From contig NZ_KB891219.1 in the NCBI RefSeq assembly GCF_000373365.1, positions 104,123 to 168,122 of the forward strand: a stretch of 64,000 bases of DNA. Direction: 5' to 3'. Position 1 is the stretch's first letter; each line of letters opens with the position of its first letter. Made by a program: the position numbers and the translations under genes. This DNA is from Parafrankia discariae. GTDB lineage: Bacteria; Actinomycetota; Actinomycetes; Frankiales; Frankiaceae. This document shows positions 21,031-31,108 of this stretch, in pieces. The notes below the pieces were generated by a model. It was not told the DNA's origin and did no database searches. It worked only from the letters and a program-made list of their open reading frames with translations.

Positions 21031-21142
21031 TCGGTGGCTCGGTGCCCGGGGCTGGTGCCCTGTGGCTCGGTGCTCGGTGGCTCGGTGCTCGGTGGCCGGT
21101 GCTCGGTGGCCGGTGGCCGGTGGCTCGGTGCTCGGTGGCCGG
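21031..21142. repeat. GGTGGCTCGGTGCTC-type minisatellite
   Basis: Alternating tandem units of GGTGGCTC, GGTGCTC and GGTGGCC repeat for about 110 bp right after the TauE/SafE gene. Similar GGTTGCCGGTGGGCC units make up the repeat insert inside that gene. Confidence 0.8.
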
Positions 21143-21217
21143 AGTCGGGGCCGGTAATGCGGTGAACCGGGTGTGTCCTGAATATCGTCTGGAAGCACGT
21201 CATCGCCGATGCTCCCG

Positions 21218-21305
21218 CTCGCCCTTTGCTATCGTTCTCGCCTTTTCGGGGTCGAATCCGGCGGGATTCAGCCCCGAAGGGGCGAGGTGGATATCAAAGG
21301 GCGAG
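21218..21305. repeat. 88-bp near-perfect palindrome (long hairpin)
   Basis: The left half from CTCGCCCTTTG (21218) to GTCGAATCC (21259) pairs with 21264-21305 around a GGCG tetraloop, all centred on one axis. Only four positions are mismatched when G-U pairs are allowed (21229/21294, 21234/21289, 21235/21288, 21253/21270). It sits in a locally A/T-richer stretch before the AbiEi-like gene. It could be a miniature palindromic mobile element or an RNA hairpin. Confidence 0.85.
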
Positions 21306-21509
21306 TAGGGGACTCGTCGAAAACTTCCGAATGGCACACGAATTTCGTCTTTTCGCCCATTGGACGTCTTCGCTCCGTCGGACGAAAGTGCCCGTGTGTC
21401 GAAGAAGCCGAACGGACCGAACGCCCCGAGCTACCCGGCGAACCGGCGGAATGGGAGCCAGGAGAGCCGCCAGGGTCACCGGAGCCACGACGGTGGGCTG
21501 GGAAGCTGT

Positions 21510-22592
21510 GTGTACATCGCTCGCCGCCAGCACGGGCTGATCACCACCCGACAGGCCCTCGGCGCGGGCCTCACTCCGGATCTCCTGCGGCACCTGGTGC
21601 GCGCTGGGATGTGGCTGCGCGCCCGCCAGGGCATCTACGCCCTCCCCGGCGCCATGCCGAGCGCCGAGGACGAGGCGTGCGGCCGCCTCTCCGCTGACGG
21701 TCGGCCGCCACACTCCGTACCGAGGCGGCGGACCGTTCCTGGGGCGACCGCCACCGGCGCGAGCACCGACGCGGCTGCCGATCCATCCGGTCTGGCTGTC
21801 GATCTCCCCGGCCCACCCGTCAATGGCTCCTACCCGGCGGCGAAAGCCCGGTTGCCGTTTCGGGTGCGGGTTCGCGCCGCGCTTCTGGCGCGTCCCGGCG
21901 CGGTGGCGTGTGGCGTGACAGCCGGCCGGCTACTGGGCTTCGCGGGCCTTCCCCAGCCCGCCGACGACGAGCCGGTGCACCTGCGGCTGCCGGTTCACGG
22001 ATCCAGGAGGCAGCTGGAAGGAACAGTCAGCCACTTCGGGCCGGTCGAGGCCGGCGAGCTGGTCGATCTCGACGGCATCCCCGTCACCGGGCCGGACCGC
22101 ACCCTCGCCGACCTCGTTCTGGCCAGTTCGCGGGAGGACGCCGTCGCGATGATCGACGCAGCGCTGCACCGCCGGCTGGTGACGGGGCTCGACAAGGCGG
22201 TCGCGGCCTGCGCGAAGCGCCCCGGTGCCCGTCGGGTGGCCTCCTACTGGCCGCTCGCGGACGGCCGGGCCGAGTCCGTGCTCGAGACCCGCCTACGGCT
22301 TCTGCTCCACGACGCGGGTGTGCCCCCACCGTGCCTGCAGTGGCCCGTCACCGACGGCACAGGGCGACTCCTGGCCCGGCTCGACCTCGCCTGGCCCGGC
22401 GAGATGCTCGATGTCGAGGCGGACGGCGGAGCCGTCCACGAGCTGCCGCCGGCCCTTCACCGGGACCGCGAGCGGCAGAACCAGCTGCTGGATCTGGGCT
22501 GGCGGGTCCGGCGGGTCACCTGGGCCGACGTGCTGCGCACACCGGCGAAGGTCGTCACCTCGGTCACCGGATGGCTGGCGGCAGGCCCGTGA
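21510..22592 (+). CDS. AbiEi-type antitoxin-domain protein with DUF559-like C-terminus
   Basis: A 360-residue protein. GTG 21510 is chosen because the AbiEi_4-like winged helix starts at once (YIARRQHGLITTRQALG, then RHLVRAGMWLRARQGIYALPG) and GGGAAG lies five bases upstream. The middle contains HLRLP and GIPVTGPDRTLADLVLAS, the conserved core of this actinobacterial family. The C-terminus resembles a Vsr/DUF559-type fold (ESVLETRLRLLL, RLDLAWP, DVEADG, RQNQLLDLGWRVRRVTW). No AbiEii toxin is adjacent, so a two-gene toxin-antitoxin role is not supported here. Cytoplasmic; probably DNA-binding. Confidence 0.75.
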   Translation: MYIARRQHGLITTRQALGAGLTPDLLRHLVRAGMWLRARQGIYALPGAMPSAEDEACGRLSADGRPPHSVPRRRTVPGATATGASTDAAADPSGLAVDLPGPPVNGSYPAAKARLPFRVRVRAALLARPGAVACGVTAGRLLGFAGLPQPADDEPVHLRLPVHGSRRQLEGTVSHFGPVEAGELVDLDGIPVTGPDRTLADLVLASSREDAVAMIDAALHRRLVTGLDKAVAACAKRPGARRVASYWPLADGRAESVLETRLRLLLHDAGVPPPCLQWPVTDGTGRLLARLDLAWPGEMLDVEADGGAVHELPPALHRDRERQNQLLDLGWRVRRVTWADVLRTPAKVVTSVTGWLAAGP

Positions 22593-22649
22593 CCGGCCGG
22601 GGAAGCTGTGACGGGAGGAACAATCCGGGCTCGTGGGGCCGTGGGCCCC

Positions 22650-22665
22650 TACGATCCGTCCCATG
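22650..22665 (+). promoter_or_regulatory. Leaderless-type -10 element of mutA
   Basis: TACGAT (22650-22655) ends 7 nt before ATG 22663. A small GGGGCC/GGCCCC hairpin (22635-22649) lies just upstream and may end read-through from the AbiEi-like gene. Confidence 0.5.
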
Positions 22666-24566
22666 ACCGTTCCACCGGTGGAGCTGGCGCTCGCCGCCGA
22701 TTTTCCGGACTCGACGAGGGATGACTGGCGACGGCTGGTCCTCGGGGTGCTGCGAAAGTCGGGGGTCGCGGGCGAGGACACCGCCCCGGGCGAGGCCGAG
22801 GAGCTGATCGCCACCTCGACCTACGAGGGCATCCGCATCCGTCCGCTGTACGACGCCGTGGACGCCGCCGGCGTGGCCGGCTCGGGTCTGCCGGGGCTGG
22901 CGCCGTTCGTCCGTGGCGGCCGCCCGCAGGGCGCCAACACCGACGGCTGGGACGTTCGTGCGCTGCACACCCACCCCGACCCGAAGGCCGGCGGTCAGGC
23001 GGTGCTCGCCGACCTGGAGAACGGCGTCACCTCGCTGTGGCTGCGGCTCGGTCCGGCCGGGCTGCCCCTCGACGGGCTCGCCGAGGTCCTGCGGGAGGTC
23101 TACCTCGACCTCGCCCCGGTCGTCCTGGAGGCGGGCGCGCTCACCGGGGAGGCGTCCGCCGCGTTCCTGGCGCTGGCCGACGAGCGGGGTGTGCCGGCGT
23201 CCCAGCTCACCGGCGTGCTCGGCGCGGATCCGCTGGGGCTCGCGGCGCGCACCGGTGCGGCGCCGGACTTCAGCGTGGCCCGTGCGCTCGCCCCGCGCGT
23301 CGCCGCCGAGTATCCGCGCCTGCGGACGCTGGTCGTCGACGCCCGGACCTACCACGATGCGGGCGGGAGCGACGCCGAGGAGCTCGGCGCCTCGTTGGCG
23401 ACCGGTGTGGCCTACCTGCGGGAGCTGACCGACGCCGGGCTGAGCGTGGCCGAGGCCCTCGGCCAGCTCGAGTTCCGCTACGCGGTGAGCGCCGACCAGT
23501 TCCTGTCGATCGCCAAACTGCGGGCGGCGCGGCGGCTGTGGGCCCGGGTGGCGGAGGTGTGCGGTGCCGCGCCCGCGGAGCGGGCGCAGCGCCAGCACGC
23601 GGTCACCTCGTCCGCGATGATGTCCCGTCGGGACCCCTGGGTGAACATGCTCCGCACCACCGTGGCCTGTTTCGCGGCCGGGGTCGGCGGAGCGGACGCG
23701 GTCACCGTGCTGCCCTTCGACGCCAGGCTCGGGCTCGCCGACGACTTCGCCCGCCGGATCGCGCGGAACACGCAGACGCTGCTGCAGGAGGAGTCGAGCC
23801 TGATCCGGGTGATCGACCCGGCTGGTGGCTCCTGGTATGTCGAGTCGCTCACCGACTCGCTCGCCGAGGCGGCGTGGGCGGTCTTCACCGAGATCGAGCG
23901 TGCCGGCGGGATCGCGGCCACGCTGGCGGACGGCTCGCTGCGGGCCCGCCTCGCCGCGACCTGGGCAGCCCGCGCGGACGCGATCGCGCACCGGCGCGAC
24001 CCGCTGACCGGCGTCAGCGAGTTCCCCAACCTGGGCGAGAAGCTCCCCGAGCGGCCCGCCGCGCCGACGGCGACCGTCACGGCCGGGGGTGACGGCGGCC
24101 CCGGGCTGCCGATCATCACTTACGACCAGGACTACGAGGCGCTGCGCGCCCGGTCGGACGCGCACACCGCCGCCACCGGTGCCCGGCCCGCGGTCTTCCT
24201 GGCCACCCTCGGCGGAGCCTCGGCGTTCACCGCCCGCGCGACCTTCGCCGCGAACCTGTTCCAGGCCGGTGGGCTGGCCACACCCGACTCGGGCACCGGC
24301 ACGGATCCGGCCGCGATCGCGGCCGCGTTCACCGCGTCCGGCGCGAAGGTCGCCTGCCTGTGCTCGGGGGACAAGGTGTACGCCGAGTGGGCGGCCCCGG
24401 TGGCCGAGGCGCTGCGCGCGGCGGGGGCCGCGCGGATCTGGTTGGCGGGCAAGGCCGGCCCGCGCGCGGAGACCGACGCCGCGGCGGGCGTGAGCGGGTA
24501 CGTCTTCACCGGCTGCAACGCCGTCGAGGTGCTGCGGACGACCCTCGCAGAGGCGGGAGTGGCCTG

Positions 24567-24567
<1 letters not shown>
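22663..24567 (+). CDS. mutA: Methylmalonyl-CoA mutase small (beta) subunit
   Basis: Non-catalytic partner of the B12-dependent mutase that interconverts succinyl-CoA and R-methylmalonyl-CoA. The 634-residue product has the family's usual length. ATG 22663 fits the promoter spacing; a start ten codons upstream has no support. The N-terminal barrel resembles MutB ([41 protein letters not shown]). The C-terminal B12-like domain lacks the DXHXXG cobalamin ligand motif, as expected for the small subunit. Its stop overlaps mutB as ATGA. Confidence 0.95.
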
Positions 24568-26785
<2,218 letters not shown>

Positions 26786-26789
<4 letters not shown>

Positions 26790-27784
26790 CCGCACTGGCC
26801 CGCCGGCCCGTCGACGTCGCCGCGTACGTCGACGGTGTCCTCGCGTCGTCGCGGATGTGGGTCGCGCGCGCCATCACACTGGTCGAGTCGACCCGATCCG
26901 ACCACCGGGAGGCCGCCCAGCGGCTGCTGGTGACCCTGCTCCCGCACGCGGGGAAGGCCCGCAGGGTCGGGATCACCGGCGTCCCCGGGGTCGGCAAGTC
27001 GACGTTCATCGACGCGCTCGGCACGACGCTCACCGCGGCCGGGCACCAGGTGGCGGTGCTCGCGGTCGACCCGTCGTCCACCCGCACCGGCGGGAGCATC
27101 CTCGGCGACAAGACCCGGATGGAGGCCCTGTCCGCCGACCCGGCCGCGTTCATCCGGCCCTCACCGACCGCGGGGACCCTCGGCGGCGTCGCCAAGGCCA
27201 CCCGCGAGGCCATGGTCATCATGGAGGCCGCCGGGTACGACGTGGTGCTCGTCGAGACGGTCGGGGTCGGCCAGTCCGAGACCACGGTCGCCGACATGGT
27301 CGACACCTTCCTGTTCCTGACCCTGGCCCGGACGGGCGACCAGCTTCAGGGCATCAAGAAGGGCGTTCTGGAGCTGGCGGACGTCATCGCCGTCAACAAG
27401 GCGGACGGGCCGCACGAACTCGACGCGCGCCGCGCGGCGCGAGAGCTCGCCGGGGCGATCCGGCTGTTGCAGGGCGGCGCGCGGGAATGGCAGACCCCGG
27501 TGCTGACCTGCAGCGCCGCGGAACGGACCGGCCTGGACACGATCTGGGCGCAGGTCCTCAAACACCAGGACACCCTCGACGCCTCCGGTGAGCTCGCCGC
27601 CCGCCGCCGCCGCCAGCAGGTCGACTGGATGTGGGCGATGGTGCACGACCGGCTGCTGTCCCGCCTGCATGACGACCCGCGGGTCGCGAACCTGACCGGG
27701 GACCTGGAACGCCAGGTCGAGGACGGCGAGCTGACGCCGACACTGGCCGCCGACGTGATCCTGCGGGCATTCGAGTCCGGTTAG
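26786..27784 (+). CDS. meaB: Methylmalonyl-CoA mutase-associated G-protein chaperone
   Basis: GTPase that gates cobalamin loading and protects MutAB from inactivation. The 332-residue product starts at TTG 26786, which overlaps the mutB stop (TTGA). G-protein motifs are GVPGVGKST (residues 65-73), the ETVGVGQSE switch region and a VNKADG base-recognition motif. The [21 protein letters not shown] block is diagnostic of the MeaB/ArgK family. The C-terminal dimerisation arm is present. Placement in one operon with the mutase confirms the role. Confidence 0.96.
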
Positions 27785-28068
27785 CCCCGGCGGCCGTCGA
27801 GGCGGTGCCCGACCGGTCGACGTGAGCGGCGTTGAGCCGCGCTGGAAGGTCTTTCCGGCGCCGGCTCGGGCCTCGCGCCAATGTCCGGTACCGGATAGGG
27901 AAACGTCGGTCTGTACGCCTACGATGTGCCGGTCGGCCTGTTTCGTTGACTGTTAAACGACCCGTTTCGCGCTTTGACGGTGTCGGGGGCATCGGGGGCG
28001 GGCCGGGGGACCGCGCGGCGTGCATCGTCTGCCGTGGCGGGCGGCGAACGAGCACACCCGGAGGACCA
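27785..28068. other. meaB to Hsp70-PstS intergenic region
   Basis: No gene. Contains a 12-bp perfect palindrome, TCCGGTACCGGA (27884-27895), which could be an operator, followed by a more A/T-rich stretch (about 27925-27975) likely to hold the promoter of the downstream fusion gene. GCGGC/GCCGC at 27836-27850 is a weak hairpin. Confidence 0.45.
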
Positions 28069-30897
28069 GTGGGTTACCAGCTTGGCATCGACGTCGGATC
28101 GGCCACCACAATCGTCGCCGCCACGGACGGGGGCTGGCCCGCCGTGCTGAGCCTGGGTGGCACCCGAGCCGTGCCGTCCGTCCTGTACATGCCGCAGACG
28201 GGCGGGGTGCTGTTCGGGCGCGCGGCGGAGCGGCGGGCCCGCACCGATCCCGACCGTGCCGCCCGCGGGTTCCTGCGCCGGCTCGGCGAGCCCGGCCACC
28301 TGCTGGTCGGCGGCGCCGCGTACAGCCCGGACGGGCTGCTCGCCCGGCTGGTCGGCCATCTGGTCGGGCAGGTCGTCGCGGCCCGGGGCGAGGAGCCCGA
28401 GCAGATAGTCGTGGCCCATCCCGCCTCCTGGCCCGCGCACCGCCGCGAGGTGTTCGCCTCCGCCGTCAGCCACCTCTCGGACGTCTCGGTACCCGTCACG
28501 ACCTGCGCGGCCGCCGACGCGATCGGCACCCTGCTCGCCCGCCGCTCGGGGACCCGAACGGTCGACCTCGTCGGCGTCTACGACTTCGGCGCCGGGCACT
28601 TCGACGCGGCGGTGCTGTCGTTCAGCCCGTTCGGGTTCCAGCAGCTGGGCACCTCGGTCGGGGTGAACCACGCCGGCGGGGCCGACTTTGACGAGCTGCT
28701 GGTCGAGCGGGTGCTGGCCGAGGCCGGCGCCGGCCGGGAGCGGCTCGACCGCGCCGACCCCGCGGTCGGCGCGGCGCTCGCCCGGCTGCGCGCGGAGTGC
28801 GCCCAGGCCAAGGAGTACCTCGCGGAGGAGGACGAGATCGAGGTCGCCCTCGAACTCCCCGGCCGGCCCGCGACGTCGGTGGTACTGCGCCGCGCCGACC
28901 TGGAGACCCTCGTCGCGCCGGTCGTCGACGACACGGTCCGGGCGTTCCGGCGGACCCTGCGCACGGGCGAGGCGACCCCCGAGGACCTCTCCTCCGTGCT
29001 CCTCTACGGCGGTGCGGCGCGGATGCCGATCGTCGCCGCCCAGATGCGGGCGGCGTTCCCGGCCGTCACCCGCTGGGAGTACGGCTCGGACGACGACATC
29101 GCGACCGGCGCGGCCCTGATCGCCGCGCGGCTGGCCGCGCAGGCCTCCCACGAGGAGGTCACCTCGGTCATCCGGCCACCGGACAGCAGCCCGCCGATCC
29201 TCTCCGCTCCGCCGCTGAGCTCAGTCCCGCCCCTGCGCTCGGTCCCGCCGGCCGGCCTGCCGCCCGGCGCCGTGGCGTCGACCGGCGGCCGGTCGGCTGC
29301 CGGCGACGGCGACACGTCCAGCGGGCTGGTTCCCCCCGGCGGGGCGGTGTTCGGCGGAGCGGCCGCCGGTGTCAGCGCCAGCAGCCTGGGCTACACCTCA
29401 TGGCCCGACCGGACGGGGCAGCCGCCCGCCGCCGACCCCGACGCCACGGCGATCGGCCGCCACGGCGGCTCGGCGGACGACACCCTGATCTCCCGCGGCG
29501 GCCCCGGAACACCGCCACCCACCGGCGCGATTCCCACTGGGGACCCGTCCGGAGCCGGGTACCAGAGTGGTTGGGGAAGCAGCCCGTACCCCTACGGCGA
29601 CGCCGCGCACACCGTGGCGGCCGGCTCGTCGGCCGGCGGTGACCGCACCCAGGCGGTGGCCACGCCCGGCGGGTCCGGGACGACGGAAGCGTCCGCGGCC
29701 AGTGGAGTCACCGGAGTCACCGGGATCGCCGGCGGCCATGATCCCCGGTCGGCCGCGCCGACACCGTCCCAGGCCGGGACGTTCGGTGGGAGCTCCGCCG
29801 GTGGGAGTTCCGCCGGCACCCGGGCCGTTCCGCGTGGCGGGCTGTTCGGCGGCTGGTCGCGCGCGACGATCGCCGCGGCGGTCGCCGCGATCGTCTTCGT
29901 CGCCGCCGGCACCACCCTGGGCATCGTGCTGACCGGCGGTGGCGACGACACGCCGTCCAACGGCATCGTGCCGATCGCCGCGCCCGCCGCCACGCTGTCG
30001 CCGCCCGCGGCGACGACCGCGCCGCCCGCCGCCCCGACCCCCGGACCCAACACGGTGCTCGTCGCGGGTTCCAGCGAGGTCGCGCCGATCACCGAGACCG
30101 CCTACGCCGGCTTCCGCAAGGTCCAGCAGAACGTGACGGTGAACGTCGAGGCGTCGACGACGGAGGACGGCTTCACCAAGCTCTGCGCGGGTGACATCGA
30201 CATCGCCGGCGCGTCCTTCGAGTTCGACCCGTCCTTCTCGAAGGACCCCGGGTGCGCCGACCAGATCGTCGGCTTCGAGGTCGCGCACCACACCCTGCCG
30301 ATCGTGGTGAACCCGCAGAACACCTGGGCCCGCTGCATGACCCTCGACCAGGTGCGCAAGGTGTGGGACGCCGGTTCGACGATCAACCGGTGGAACCAGA
30401 TCGACTCGTCCTTCCCGGACGAGCCGATCACGTTCGTGGGGCCGTCCCGGAACACCGTCCAGGCGCAGGTGTTCAACTCGACCGTGAACGACTCCAGCTC
30501 CCGGTCCCGCCCGTACCAGGAGACCGACCTGAGCGGGGTCGCGAACGACGTCGCCGGGGACCGGCTGGCCATGGGCTTCCTGGACTTCCCGACCTTCGAG
30601 ACCTTCGGGCCCCGACTCAAGGGCCTGGAGATCGACAACGGTGAGGGCTGCGTCGAGCCGAACGCGGTGACGGCCGGAACGGGGTTCTACCTCCCGCTGT
30701 GCAAGCCGGTGTTCGTCTACGCCCGCAAGGACTCACTGCAGAAGCCCGCGGCCGCCGCTTTCATGCGCTACTACATGGAGAACGGCGAGAAGATCGCCTT
30801 CGACGCGCACTACGTCCCGCGGACCAAGAGCACGATCGACGAGAACGTGGCCCGCGTCGACGAGCTGACGAAGGGCGTGCCAGCCGTCCCGGCCTGA
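28069..30897 (+). CDS. Hsp70-like ATPase fused through a TM segment to a PstS-like binding domain
   Basis: A 942-residue chimera. GTG 28069 has GGAGG four bases upstream and starts right at the ATPase (GYQLGIDVGSATT). Residues 1-375 are an Hsp70/actin-fold nucleotide-binding domain: phosphate-1 DVGSATT, phosphate-2 YDFGAGHFD (His where Thr is usual), adenosine motif LLYGGAARMPIV. No Hsp70 peptide-binding domain follows. Residues about 375-595 are low complexity. One membrane helix spans about 598-622. From about 660 to the end lies a PstS-like periplasmic binding domain (VAGSSEVAPI, LPIVVNPQNTW, LDQVRKVWDAG, ITFVGPSRNT). Predicted topology: ATPase inside, phosphate- or anion-type sensor outside. 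Function unknown. Converges on a WD40 kinase gene. Confidence 0.85.
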   Translation: MGYQLGIDVGSATTIVAATDGGWPAVLSLGGTRAVPSVLYMPQTGGVLFGRAAERRARTDPDRAARGFLRRLGEPGHLLVGGAAYSPDGLLARLVGHLVGQVVAARGEEPEQIVVAHPASWPAHRREVFASAVSHLSDVSVPVTTCAAADAIGTLLARRSGTRTVDLVGVYDFGAGHFDAAVLSFSPFGFQQLGTSVGVNHAGGADFDELLVERVLAEAGAGRERLDRADPAVGAALARLRAECAQAKEYLAEEDEIEVALELPGRPATSVVLRRADLETLVAPVVDDTVRAFRRTLRTGEATPEDLSSVLLYGGAARMPIVAAQMRAAFPAVTRWEYGSDDDIATGAALIAARLAAQASHEEVTSVIRPPDSSPPILSAPPLSSVPPLRSVPPAGLPPGAVASTGGRSAAGDGDTSSGLVPPGGAVFGGAAAGVSASSLGYTSWPDRTGQPPAADPDATAIGRHGGSADDTLISRGGPGTPPPTGAIPTGDPSGAGYQSGWGSSPYPYGDAAHTVAAGSSAGGDRTQAVATPGGSGTTEASAASGVTGVTGIAGGHDPRSAAPTPSQAGTFGGSSAGGSSAGTRAVPRGGLFGGWSRATIAAAVAAIVFVAAGTTLGIVLTGGGDDTPSNGIVPIAAPAATLSPPAATTAPPAAPTPGPNTVLVAGSSEVAPITETAYAGFRKVQQNVTVNVEASTTEDGFTKLCAGDIDIAGASFEFDPSFSKDPGCADQIVGFEVAHHTLPIVVNPQNTWARCMTLDQVRKVWDAGSTINRWNQIDSSFPDEPITFVGPSRNTVQAQVFNSTVNDSSSRSRPYQETDLSGVANDVAGDRLAMGFLDFPTFETFGPRLKGLEIDNGEGCVEPNAVTAGTGFYLPLCKPVFVYARKDSLQKPAAAAFMRYYMENGEKIAFDAHYVPRTKSTIDENVARVDELTKGVPAVPA

Positions 30898-30923
30898 TCC
30901 GCGCGGTTCGGTTCCATTCCGTC

Positions 30924-30955
30924 AGCTCCACAGCTCCACAGATCCACAGATCCAC
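30924..30955. repeat. Four tandem 8-bp units
   Basis: AGCTCCAC twice, then AGATCCAC twice, in the spacer after the Hsp70-PstS stop. Simple slippage-type repeat. Confidence 0.85.
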
Positions 30956-30981
30956 AGCTTGATCGGCTCCACCGGCTCGCC

Positions 30982-31032
30982 GCGAAGGGCGTCCGCCGCA
31001 GGCACCCGATGCCCGCGGCGGGCGCCCTTCGC
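30982..31032. terminator. Bidirectional terminator hairpin between convergent genes
   Basis: GCGAAGGGCGTCCGCCGC (30982-30999) pairs with 31015-31032 with one mismatch. The loop itself contains a GGCA/TGCC mini-stem on the same axis, giving a 51-nt hairpin midway between the two convergent stop codons. Confidence 0.75.
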
Positions 31033-31108
31033 CGTCCCCGCGAGGTTGTCGCGTTCCCGCGGGGGCGTCGTCGATCAGTCGGTGGGGGAGATCACGTGGT
31101 GGCGGAGA

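Larger units (their letters stand above)
20983..21509. other. Intergenic region with minisatellite and large palindrome
   Basis: Starts GC-rich with a minisatellite (21031-21142), then becomes clearly more A/T-rich and carries an 88-bp near-perfect palindrome (21218-21305). The plus frame of the following gene stays open here from 21360, but its translation is low-complexity and I judge it non-coding. Confidence 0.6.

Noticed and set aside
21245-21278. tRNA-like GGTCGAATCC T-loop sequence
   Set aside because: It is the inner part of the long palindrome; no acceptor, D or anticodon arms can be built around it.
21360-21509. Extension of the AbiEi-like frame from TTG 21360
   Set aside because: Sequence is low-complexity and A/T-richer, whereas the recognisable winged helix starts at GTG 21510.
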